Assembly: GCA_963693315.1 (NCBI GenBank)
Contig: OY856187.1
Coordinates: 117,221,166-117,285,165 of the forward strand
Origin: Diogma glabrata
Lineage: Eukaryota > Arthropoda > Insecta > Diptera > Cylindrotomidae
Direction: 5' to 3'
Length of the DNA stretch: 64,000 nt
Both the position numbers and the translations under genes were made by a program. Below, in pieces: positions 11,416-22,499 of the stretch; the stretch's first letter is position 1, and each line of letters opens with the position of its first letter. A model generated the notes under the pieces. The model had not been told where the DNA came from. It saw nothing but the letters and a program-made list of their open reading frames with translations, and did not search any database.

Positions 11416-14393
11416 CACTGAAAAAAATATGTTAGTGTATTCTACAATAAGGATTTTGTTGATTTGGTTTTGTGATACCTACTGAAATTGAGCAAAGTAG
11501 ACAAAGCTGTTGTCAAACGTTAATAAGCATTTTGTCAATTTTACAAAACATTTACAGAAGAATAAACAAACAAAAATTTGATGGAAACTACAATCGTTTT
11601 GTTATCGGTACTAATATTGTTAATAAATATTACTGTAAGCCTATGTGGTTAAATTGAAAAGTGTTTTGTCATCGGTTCACACAGGGGTGCGTTTCGAAAT
11701 TAACCACGGTTAACCATAAGGTAATAATGTCACTAATGTCATAGTCAAAATAGTGACGTCAAATATTAAATTAAAATTACCATAGTAAAGCTGTCAAAGT
11801 TAAATTGTAAAAGACCGCTAAAAATTCAAAATTAATAAAAACTAATATTCTAATTACGATAAATAAAACTAAAAATGTAGTGTATGTTTTTTATTCCTAT
11901 AATTTATTTTTCATTCTTCAGAATCAAATAAAAATAATAAAAATAACACATTTCACTAAAAATTATTAAATACTTAGTATATAATAATTAAATGTACGAT
12001 ATATTCACAAAACAATATAATTTCTAACTTTTTTTCCACAACAATTAAAATTTTCTTTTATTATAAAAAATTATATTGTGTTTTATAAATCGGTTGACAT
12101 GTCGTTTTAAATATTTATATGTTTTGACAACAGAACCTCATAAACCTACTCTAGACTTGAGTAACAAAGTTAAAGTAGTGACGTCACAATTTACTATGAC
12201 AACTAATTTTTATAGTTTTGCAACAATAGTACATCTGTCATCCAGTAAATTTTTTATTTTGCGGTTAATTATGGAACGACATTTGGTAGAGTAAAGTTAA
12301 CCGCGGTTAACCATAGTTAATTGCGAAACGCACCCCAGACAGCGTAGAAATGACAAACATTTTGACAGTGGTACTAAAATTGATAGTTGATTAAACCCAA
12401 AAAGGTTTTGTAGATTCTAAAAATAATTAATTACTGGTACAAGCATTTAATGAAGAATTTAAATTTATTTTTAACCCTAGGTACAGTTTTTTTGTTGATT
12501 TAAGCAACAAACTTTGTTCAAAAATGGTAAATATTTTGTTGCACATACAAACAAGAAAGATAGAATTCATCAAGAAATGATGGCATATACAAAATAATTG
12601 GTCTAAAAATTTATTTAAGCATACATGTGGTTTTATTAATTCTTTTATTTTTTTCTAGTTTATTCTGCTAAAGACAATATTTTTAATGTTGTGATTTGTG
12701 ATTTATGTTAAAATTATAATTTAAATTAAAGCGAAATAATTCGCAAACGTGAAGTGAAAATATTCCATGTTTTTAACTTGGCATTTCCATCTGAGTCAGC
12801 AATTGGTGTGGCAATTCTTACACCAATATTTTTATAAATTGAAATGTGTTTCGGATAATATTTTTATTCCGAATAAAGTGCTAATTTTCGTAGTTTAGAT
12901 AATGTAAATTAGTAACTGTGAAAGTTGAGGACTGTGGAAGGGTATTGTTTTTCAAAATTATTTTGGAAATATAAATAAATTTATAAAAAATTCAATAAGC
13001 GAAATAAAAATAAAATAATTAGAATTTAGATGGAATATAAAGAAAAACTAAGAATTGAATGCTTTGTAATTAATTAATTATATATAATGAATATATTTTT
13101 ACTTTTAAATAAACGAAATGACCTAAATTAAACGAAATGATTTTCCATTTTCTTCTTTGGCGTATTAGTTTTAGGACTACCAAAACTAATATTGAATTTT
13201 GTGAGATAAATTCTACGATCCACAAAACAGATATTGAAACGGCTAAATCAATGCTAGGTAGATGTGATAAAATATTTCACTTGTTTTACCAAATTTCTGG
13301 TACTATGAACCGAAAATCTTGTAACACTGGTAAAACAAATCGGTAAACCTGATAAAACTATTGGCAAATGTATTACAAAACATACTAGGTTGACAACAGC
13401 TTTGTAAATTGGATCAAATACTTAGTAGACCTATAACAAATATTGATCAAATAGAACGACAATATGTGTATCAGTTATACAACTTTCTTTATACTGTAAC
13501 GACTCTGCGTTGGTTCTTTTCGATTATTGAACAAATACGACAGCAAAAAGACGGATCTTTGGTTAACAAAATCTCAAACTTTATTTGTCAACAAATTACA
13601 GCAGCTTCCGATTTTAATTACAATAAATTCTAGGGTCTCCAATTTATGTACGATAAATTTCACCGCTTTTCCACAATTTGAATCAATGATATTCGGAATC
13701 GTAAAATCTGTATTTACTATTCCACTAGGTTCAAATTCTTTCGCTATTAGTACCCAGGCTCAAGTACTACCCGATTATTCCTTATACTTGCGAATATTTA
13801 TAAACACTTTCAATTGCAAAATTAAACTGACTATCTGATATTTTGTTCGCTTATGTATATCCAAAAATAAATAAGTAGAAACTTCTGCTAATCAGTTGTT
13901 GTTTTCCACTGTACTTTCTAGAAAACAATATTCGAAGTACATACATCATGAATAGGCCACACCTACTTTAATTCATACTTGCATTAATGTAAACATAGCG
14001 GACTCATTCTATAACAAATTTAATTTGCATTAATTTATGCAAAATGTACTAGTTAATTCATTCTTTAATCCATCTTTGCAATAGTTTGAATGTGGAAACC
14101 TTTATGCAGATTGTATTGGTTGTGTATGGGTAAATTAAATTTACCCATTCTGGTCGAAGTTTATTACAATACTTTGACAAAAAGGTTTTGTTTAACTGAC
14201 TAACTAATCAAACGCGTATAACCAAATGATTTTTCAAACTGACAATAAATTTGGTATAGTCGAACAAACAGATTTGCCAGTTTTATAAAGATGATTTAAT
14301 TTATTTTACCATTTTATGGTTGAGCTGCTATTGTCAATTGTTTAGTCAAATATACCACTTTTTTGTATATATTACTTTAAATTTTTTTCAGTG
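11416..14393. mobile_element. Tc1/mariner-type element, 2978 bp, TA duplication
   Basis: The ends are CACTGAAAAAAAT...ATTTTTTTCAGTG, flanked on both sides by TA (11414-11415 and 14394-14395). Removing the element plus one TA restores the RT reading frame AFLDI/EGVFDN, which fixes the boundaries to the base. Subterminal inverted words (ACAAAGCTGTTGTCAA at ~11501 against TTGACAACAGCTTTGT at ~13390) are also present. I see no transposase DDE domain; the open frames at 13137-13838 are not recognisable. It is either non-autonomous or heavily decayed. TA target and CACTG ends fit Tc1/mariner-like families. Confidence 0.8.
11685..12335. mobile_element. Nested 651 bp TIR element (GGGTGCGTTTCG ends)
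   Basis: Terminal inverted repeats GGGTGCGTTTCGAAATTAAC and the matching right end (..GCGAAACGCACCC), each followed by a GGTTAACC palindrome. The flanks CACACAG and CAGACAG differ at one base, a possible 7 bp target duplication. It lies inside the TA-flanked element, so it is younger than that insertion. There is no coding capacity. Superfamily not assigned; 7-8 bp duplications occur in the P and hAT groups. Confidence 0.65.
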
Positions 14394-16026
14394 TAGAAGG
14401 GGTTTTTGACAATGCCCCTATTGAGTCCCTCCTTAACGGAGCGGTGAGGTACGGTGTGAATAAAACACTTCTAAGATGGATACGGCGGGCACTGGAAAAT
14501 CGATGTCTGCTTATTCACACGAAGTACAACACCACAATCCAGGTAGGTGAGAAGTGTGAATGTGTACAAGGGGGCGTTCTATCACCCCTGCTGTGGAACA
14601 TGATGGTACACCAGCTCCTAATTGAAATAAATGATAAAAGGCTAAACACATACGGCTATGCCAATGATATTAGTATTCTTTTAAAAGAAGATAACATGGG
14701 GAATCTCTGCAGGAAAATGCAGAACGCCCTGGACATTACCAACAGCTGGTGTCAGAAGAATGGTCTCTCGATCAATGCTTCTAAGACACAGTTTCTTGCG
14801 TTTACCAACAGAAGGAAACTATAAGTAACTTCACTCTTCCTTCAATCAGTTATAACACATTAACACTCCAAGATAATGTGAAGTATCTTGGTGTTACCTT
14901 CGACAAGCGGCTCAATTGAGCTCTCCATTGGGAACTCCTGGGAAACATCAGAGGCTGTAGGAAAAATCATCAAACGCTATGGAGAGATCTGGAAGAACAC
15001 CTGACAGATTTTTTCATGCCAACTGATAACACAATACCTCTAACTGCCTTTCAAAAGCAGTATAGAGTTGTAATTCCAACGATAGAGGACCGGTCCTCAG
15101 CTAATTTGCTATTAGACAGTACGGCCAATACGTTGGACATCTACAAAGATGGATCTCTCACTGAAAATGGTGCAACAGCTGCGGTTTACTTCAGTAATGA
15201 AGATCTTGGGCTGCCATTTCCGCTTAGCGAATACTGCACAGTCTTTCAGGCTGAGGTATTCGCCATAAATACAGCATCGAGGAGAGCGACGGAGCTTAAG
15301 TGGTCTGGCAAAGTCATTAATATTTTTACTGATAGTCAGGCTGCTCTAATAGCTCTGGGAAACTACACTATTAAGTAAAAATAGTGCAAGAATGTTCTAG
15401 GTTCTTGAATTATCTCGGGCTCAAGAACATAGTGGGAATAGTGGGAATCTCGGGAACGGAAAAGCTAATGGTTTAGCAAAGAGCTCCGCATGGAGGCTCA
15501 AAGGCCATAAACCAGCAATTGGTATATCAAAAGGTAGGATAAGATCACTAGTCGAACAACTTCTCTTTTGGTCCAAGCTCTTAATGGAGGATCACAGAAG
15601 GTTGCAAGGTCTCCAAGATGTTCACTCCAGAGTTGAACCAGCAAACCACCAAATTCCTGTTAAATCTGACTCGGTCAGACTGCAGGCTAATGGTGGGACT
15701 ACTAACAGGTCACCATCATGTGGACAAACATATGGTACGGCTACGAGTAGAAAATGATCCACCATGTTACTTTTGTCTTGAAGTGAATGAAACAGTCCCT
15801 CACATTGTGGGAGAATGTTTGGCTCTCTGGGGGTTCCGAAGCGTCATGTTAGGATCAAACTATCTAAAGATATAAGATTTCTGCAAAGCAGACCATTCAA
15901 GGGTGTTGAATTTTTCCAAAAAGATCTTCAGCTCTTGAATATGAGGATGGCATAAAAGTCTAAGCAGTCTACATGTCAGGCTATGACTACATGGTAGCCT
16001 CGCCAGAAAACAAAAAAAAACAAAAA

Positions 16027-17299
16027 ATTATTTATAATAATTTATTATCAATATCGTTGAAATTTTTGTAAATGTTTTCCGTACGTCAGCTTGAGACACA
16101 CGACGCTAATGCGTCTCGTGAACTTATGTTCACTCAGGAAAAAAACTGTTTTCATCTTTTGTAGAAAAGTAAACTATTATTTCGTAATCTCATCTAAATA
16201 TCTTAATATGTGTTATACTTTATGTAAAATAAACTTTTCTGTTACAAATAAATGAACAATAAATAAATTTTAAAAAGGTTAACGCTAACCACCCGTTTAC
16301 GTGTTTTATTACTCAAGACAATTCCTAATCTGCAACTAAGCAGTAAAATAACTCTTTGTTTTTCGTCTTTTTTTTACAAATTTTTTTCTGGCGTAACCAG
16401 AAAAAAATTTGTAAAAATATTATGTTAATTTCATCAACATTTCTAAGCTATTACTACAAACTTGGTCACTAGAACTCACGGTTATTCAAAATACTCTTTT
16501 AGAATATCTAATAAATCAATTTGCGAATCTAATTCGTTGAAATATTTCAATAAACATTTAAACAAAATATACGTCGTAAACACGTTAAGCGTGTGACTTG
16601 AATCATCAAATTTCATTCAACAAATCAACAATCAACTTGAAAATAGAAAAAAAAAATTTTTGAAACGTTCTAATGAATTTTTTTTATTATAATTTAATTA
16701 TCAGAAGAAAAAAATTCTTTTATTAATTAATTAATTAAATTAAAAATTTATGTCACATAAATCGAAATATAAAATGTTTTATAACTTTCATAAAACCTTC
16801 AACTGAGTAGTAATCATTGTTTGTTGGTTGTGGTTTGGTCGGTTGGTTGATTTGATGAATTTTATTTAAGTGGAAATAATTTGACGACGAAAAATATGAC
16901 ATTTTTGTTGATCCCAACAAACAAAATGTTAAAAGAACTATAAAAGGTTGTTCATCTCACGTTAGCGTTTTAAGTTACCCAGATGGAATTAGCATTTGTT
17001 AAAAATCGACCACTACAACGTGATTGGGTGACATCCGAATTTTACTATCACATAAATATATAAATTCATTTGTTTTGCTCAAAAATTTGGTTGTATTACC
17101 TTCAATAATAAAGATTGAATGCAAGGCAATAAAATAGTAGCAAACCTTCCTAAGTAATTGAAGGTAGACGTTCTAGCTCAGTGATTGCAAATATGTGGTA
17201 AGCGTGTCAGACTTGGCACGTTTAACAATGTTGGTTGGCACGGTAAACCTTTTTAATTTTATACTTTAAATTTGTTTTTTTGAAATAAAAAAATAGTTT
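16027..17299. other. AT-rich stretch with no gene seen
   Basis: Beyond the LINE tail I see only AT-rich DNA, small hairpins (for example GACGC-taat-GCGTC near 16102) and a TTGG/GTTGG-rich patch near 16820-16850. Open frames are short and unrecognised. Confidence 0.5.
16371..16417. repeat. Perfect 21 bp-arm hairpin
   Basis: Arms 16371-16391 and 16397-16417 are perfect reverse complements around the loop CGTAA. The stem ends next to the loop with TCTGG/CCAGA. No runs or genes flank it closely enough to call it a terminator; it may be a tiny MITE remnant. Confidence 0.85.
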
Positions 17300-17530
17300 T
17301 TCGGCAAACGGCTGTAAAGTTTTACTTACTGCCGCTAGAGAGAAGGTTAAAGTCGTACTTTTTTGACGTTTTTTTAAAGCGGCTGTAAAGTAACGCCATT
17401 TTATTTTTTTTACGGCCGGCGGCTGTAAAGTAACTTTCATATTTTTACGGCGGCAGCAAAGTAGCTTTCATATTTTTACGGTGGCAGTAAAGTAAATTTC
17501 ATATTTTTACAGCGGCAGTAAAGTAAAATA
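17300..17530 (+). repeat. ~31 bp tandem repeat, about four units
   Basis: The phrase 'cggcrgyaaagtaactttcatatttttacgg' recurs from about 17410 to 17525 with unit length ~31 bp, and shorter diverged forms reach back to 17300. The GCGGC core stands out from AT-rich surroundings. Confidence 0.7.
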
Positions 17531-17707
17531 ACATGATATTATGAATTTGTTCAAAACAGAATGCATTTCAGTTCATTTTAATAATCTAAAATCAATAAAA
17601 ATTAATTTCAGAAAATTTAATACCTCATATCCCTCATATACCTTTTAAATCATATTTATAAAAAATTTGATGCATTAATTTCATATTTTTAAGCACATTT
17701 AAACGTT

Positions 17708-17842
17708 TGCCGAAAAAATAGTGTATTTAATTCGGAGCTAAAATGACTTCTTGTGTTTCGTCTATATAATTGTCACTACAGACTCAACACAAAAAGTAGC
17801 ACTTTAGCTCCTAATTCAATAATATACTATTTTTTCAATACA
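17708..17842. repeat. Inverted repeat, ~50 bp arms
   Basis: 'gaaaaaatagtgtatttaat' plus 'gagctaaa' and 'cttgtgtt' at 17712-17756 is mirrored at 17791-17840. The arms are imperfect and the spacer is about 35 bp, fitting a small foldback MITE. Confidence 0.6.
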
Positions 17843-17849
17843 TACTCGT

Positions 17850-20800
17850 ACTATTGTTGTAAAATTGTTAAATTATCAACTTTTGAATTTCAAGTTTTCA
17901 AATATTTCCCATTACTAATATTTTAGAATTTCAGTGGGGGTGAAAATTTTAAATTCGGTTGTTGAGTAGAGAATATACATATATTGAGTGGGTCGTAAAG
18001 TTTTCCTAATCAGTACCCATATATAAATATGTACTGGCAATAGCCGTTTTGATGATATGTACTCCACTAAGTATATTATAATAAGTTTGTAGTACATTGC
18101 GATTAACTATGATGACTGCAAGCAGACATGTCAAATGGGATAAGATAGCCATTATAGAAAAAAAGTGGTTGCATGTTTGCCCAAAACTGCCACTGCCGGG
18201 AGCGGAAGATGTGTCGCACGAGGTCAAAAGCCAATTCTTAATACTATGGATTGACATACAACCTAAAGATAGACTTCTTCAGAAGTAATGGCCGCAACAT
18301 ATATAAAGAATGTTGAACGTTTGAGTTGAACGACTACGGACTAAATTGAAAAAAATTCCAGAAAACGTGTGCAAACCTTTACAAAATCCTACATAAGAGC
18401 CTCTAAAAGCATGTAGGTTATTGAACAAGTGTTGAACAGTTTTCATCGACCCTTAGATCATCTTAAAACTTTAAATTAGCTCCTAGGAATTCAGAAAATG
18501 TTTCTGAGTCTATACAGTATACAAATCCTAAAATCTAATTAGCAGCAACTAAAACGTTGAGTGAGATCTCTCTTTCATTAAAAAAAACTGTAATAACTAA
18601 CTGACAACAACTTGGAATCTTATAATGTTGATATTTTTAGGTGAAACTGAAATACTAAATGAAAGGAACTTAGATCCTTATCGAAAAAAGTTATTTAAAA
18701 ACCCGACAAATAAGAACATTTTTTTCTTTGATTGTAGTGAATAAAATTGTAGTTTTTACAAAATGTTTTATGTAAATTTACAAAAATTGTAACATAAATT
18801 TTGAGTGCAAAGAATGACAAAAAAGAATCTTTATTTTGATTTTTGAGAACATCTGACTTTAAAATCTGAACTGACTGATCACTGACTTTAAAATCTGAAC
18901 AATAACTATTACTTAATTTTTGATGTTTTTGTTGTTGACAAAAATGGTTTATTCACCGCGAATTAGTCATGCCATACATGTTCTGTGATTGAGATGAAGT
19001 TTCTTATTTTAATTTCAACTTTCAAATGTTTACAAATAATACTTCGCTAAACTAAATCTGACTAAAAGTTATATATTTTACGGCTATTGAAATAAAGAAG
19101 AAATAACTTGAAATCTTCAAGGCCAGAAAACAAGCCAAAAAATAATTTGCTTTAAGAAAATCCATTTAGTTTGACAAGGGATCTCATTTGCTAAAATTGA
19201 CACAAAAGAAATGACAAATTTTTTTGTTTGTTGATTTTATTATTATTTCTTACAAATTCTTTCTACCTTCTTTATTAATGTTGTGCCGTCTTCGTTTTTA
19301 ATATAAATTTCAAATTATGCTAATTTAATGCATTCTTCTTTATGGTTTTTTCCTGTCTTTTTTGTTCTCGTGTATGATGATTTTGTGTCCAGACAGCAAA
19401 AACCGTTTCACAACCAGACACAATGAAATAGAATTTTTATTGAATTTGTTTTTGGTTTCGATTTGTTCGAGTTTCTGCCCTGTCGTTGTCGTTGTTGTTT
19501 TATTTTAGTTTTTATTCCGATTTTTAATTTTGTGGTAATAAACAAGAAATTGTGGAAATGAGGTAAATTGTGAAAAATAGTTTTAGTGTGTTGTAAGGCT
19601 TTGGCAAACGAAAGTGAAAAAATGTCAAATAGAATTTAATTAGGGCTTCTGGTAATATTTAGGGCAAATGACACACAGAAAAGAAAGAAATCAATCCGCA
19701 AAGCAATATTTTCATTTTTCTGACGTTGATATTAAACAATCATTTTTAATTCTACGAAATGTTAAAATGTCATTTGTTCAGGACTATAAAAGCCTGTACA
19801 ATACTTTAATAGTTTGACTGGCCAAAGTCTCGATTGTTGGTGAAGAGGAATTATAGTTGGCATTATCGTGATGTTGGATGGTTTGTTTTTTTAAATTTGT
19901 TTTATTTCCTTAAGGTATTTTCATAAAATTAAGATATTTTTTGTTTTATCTTCATTTACGATATTCTAAAAAACTTGAAATTCTTGGGTTGACCTGTTTA
20001 TGTATTTCTTTGCACTATTTGTCAAGTTTGAATTTGGTTCTCAGTTATATTGAATGTTGTTCATCCGGTAGCGACACCTAAAGGAATTCACGCTGACTTG
20101 GATTTATTTGCTCGGCCTTAGTCTTTGTACTCCAAACCTGCAAAATGAATCTGATAAAACTCCAGATCTCGTCAACACAGAGTTTAAATCTTTTAAGAAG
20201 AGATGTCTGCATGGGGTTAAACATTCTACCATGCTCTTTAGTTCTTTCCAAGTACTTTTTTGCATTACAGGAGTATGGAGTGTTGTTGTCGAGTTTGTGG
20301 CGCTGCAACTTTTTTTATTCAGATCCTCTCTAAAAGCGTACTATACAAATGGTGGTTAATGAAAACATGACATCAAAATGTTGTTCCCTGCAATACCGCT
20401 GTGTGCCAATGTGTGATCTTTGGTTTTGTAAATATCGTCACCAACGGTGCGATGATATAATAGATCCCACGCCGTCATACTGACAGATTTTATAAATATT
20501 TTTTTCCCGAACTTCATATAAATTTAATGATGTGCAGGCATCAATTGTCTGAAGTTGCTTCAGTTTTCAAAGAGATTAAATTAACCAAGGAATAGAAGCA
20601 GTTTTTAATACCGATGTTAACAATAACTTTATAAACAGTTTTATTGGCGTGATTTGGAGAAAAAAAACTTTTAAGGCTACAAGGGTATCCTCAATCGCTC
20701 TAAATCCAAAAGAAAACATAAACCCAAACTACTTAATATCCTATGAAGGTCTGAATAATTAATATATTCTTTCTCTTGAGCAACCCGCTTTAATTGTCAG

Positions 20801-21540
20801 ACAGAAACTGCAGTACTCTTTTGTCTTTCTTCTGCCATAAACTCCTTTGAAATATAAACTAAACAGTTTCCACACCATGATTGATTTGGAGCATGCTAAA
20901 AACATTTCTAAACCTTTTCTATACAAGAACAAAACATAAAAGAAATTCGCGAAATGCTTTTTTTCTTCTAATTATATAACCCAACCGATATTTTTTTTGT
21001 GTGCAAAAAGAAAACGAAAAAATGTTACAAACTATAGAAAAGGGATAATAATTTATGTTTCTCGTTGTCGAAACTAAAATTTGTGTAAGAAGCAGAACAT
21101 AAGGATAAAGAAAAGAAAGAAAATCACGTATCGCGAATATTTTTATTTTTTTCCGTTTTCGTTTTCATTTCATGTTTTATTATTTCAAGTTTTCTTTCTT
21201 TGTACTATTATGTTTTTTATATAAATAGGTATGGAGACTGTAGAAATTGTATTATTTCTTTATATATTCTTGTTTTTTTTTTAAATATTTGCAAAACGAT
21301 CCCTTCATTTTCAACAGAAATTTAATGACCTTCAAATTTGGTATCAGAGAAATTAAGTTTGCACATTGAGTCATATTCAGAATTCTATACTTGTTGACAA
21401 TAAAAACAAACAGGATTGTTTAAGTGACTTACGACATCTTAGGATACATTTCAGGTATGTTTGCTAAGAATTTTTTTTATTTCTATCTACATAAGAAAAC
21501 TCCGCTGTTATGTGAGAGTACTCAAATTTTTTCGTTTTCG
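17850..21540. other. AT-rich stretch, no supported gene
   Basis: Overlapping short open frames at 18006-18288 and 20078-20359 exist on both strands at once, have no recognisable motif and no clear splice structure. The local GC of 18110-18250 and 20080-20330 is higher than around them, so decayed repeat or exon remnants are possible, but I cannot support either. Confidence 0.45.
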
Positions 21541-21542
21541 TT

Positions 21543-22031
21543 CTCGGGTAAGAACTGCCAATGTTAAACAATGGGCCAACCTCGGGCCAGTATTGGCGAG
21601 CCAAGCCTCGGCTAGTTAACTCCGGTTTTAGTCTGGGTCAGTTGTAAATGCCTAAACTGAACCAAAATTCAGTTTATTATATTAAACGTTATTCGCCAGC
21701 TGGTTATGCATTGTTATAGTGATTGTAAGTTTCATTAAATTTATATTTTTGAAATATGTCATGAAATATTTAATTAATATTTCATGAAATATTTCAAAAA
21801 AGTTTTGTATGGGTGTTTTGTTATGCCAGATTTTGTCTGATTTGTACAACATGGCCAAAGTCTGATTTGCCAGACTTGGCCCAAGTCTGGTTTGCCAGTC
21901 TTGGGCCCAGGACATCATTCCAAGCTTGGGCCAAGCTTGGGCCGTTTGAAAATGTTAAGTCTGGCCCAAACCCCAAAAGCTATGGCGTGGGCTTGGCCCA
22001 GGCTTGGCCCACTAGCTAATTCTTACCCGGG
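21543..22031. mobile_element. 489 bp TIR element with TTGGCCC subrepeats
   Basis: Ends CTCGGGTAAGA and TCTTACCCGGG form an 11 bp TIR with one mismatch. Both subterminal zones are packed with GGGCCA/TTGGCCC words: 21570-21610 on the left and 21840-22015 on the right, where 'ttgcccaagtctgg'-like units of ~20 bp repeat. The centre contains a palindrome of 'atgaaatattt'. The open frame 21813-22019 is subrepeat-derived. The GGCC subrepeat style resembles the large element at 47.4-56.9 kb. Confidence 0.65.
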
Positions 22032-22131
22032 TTTTTTTTTCTTCAGGTTAATTGAGTCTTAGATCGGCCAGGTTGGAGTAAAATAGTCCATTCTACCATG
22101 GCAAATAAGAGAGTCGCATTATAGAGAGATA

Positions 22132-22238
22132 ATAGTACATTATATAACAAGGTGGAGAAGCGCCAAGGGATATAATGTTCGAGGTCTATATTTGCCTCCT
22201 CAACCAAGGTATGTATAGAATTTGTTTAACTCCTAACA
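22132..22238 (+). repeat. Diverged copy of the 24610-24769 MITE
   Basis: Shares 'aatagtacattatataaca', 'ggatataatgttcgaggtct' and 'cctcaacc', and ends '..tttaactcctaaca', with the MITE at 24610-24769. The left terminus is lost. Confidence 0.6.
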
Positions 22239-22499
22239 CTAATTATCATAATTCATTTTTAGTGAGTAATTATGTAAATTTTTTTGTGTTTTATAATTTA
22301 ATTAATTAAATTAACGAATTTTGTGTTAAAACACCCACGTTACAAATAATAAACAAATTATTGAAAAATTTTTGATTTTAATATTTTTTGATTTCGACTT
22401 TACAAACACACGTATACCGACGGAACGGCACAATTTAATAATAAATAGAACATAAACTTTTTTAAAAATTAGCTTAACCATATTTACTATCACAGAATT

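Larger units (their letters stand above)
11126..16026 (+). pseudogene. LINE RT-RNase H pseudogene (I/LOA-like), interrupted
   Basis: Part 1 (11126-11413) carries an IPKPGK-like block (read YPKTRE) and NFRSTSLSSYFLKSLERLIDRYI, then GAFLDI, the start of RT motif A. Part 2 resumes at 14394 with EGVFDNAP and continues through CECVQGGVLSPLLWNMM to YAND at 14657-14668, where YADD is expected, so a catalytic Asp is lost. From 14870 a thumb-like KYLGVTFDKRL follows. An RNase H domain lies at 15123-15378: IYKDGS, FQAEV and TDSQAA hold the expected acidic residues. The C-terminus (15618-15875) has LTRSDCRLMVGLLTGH and a CxxC-H-C zinc-like motif. Stops and frameshifts show decay. The 3' end at ~16026 has an A-rich tail. 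RNase H after RT points to the I/LOA/R1 group rather than jockey itself. Confidence 0.8.

Noticed and set aside
18006..18288. Overlapping ORFs of 83 and 63 codons on opposite strands
   Set aside because: No family likeness; both strands open at once in a short, GC-raised patch, which is uninformative.
20078..20359. Overlapping ORFs of 76 and 83 codons
   Set aside because: No motif, no splice context and no repeat partner in the window; cannot be supported as a gene.
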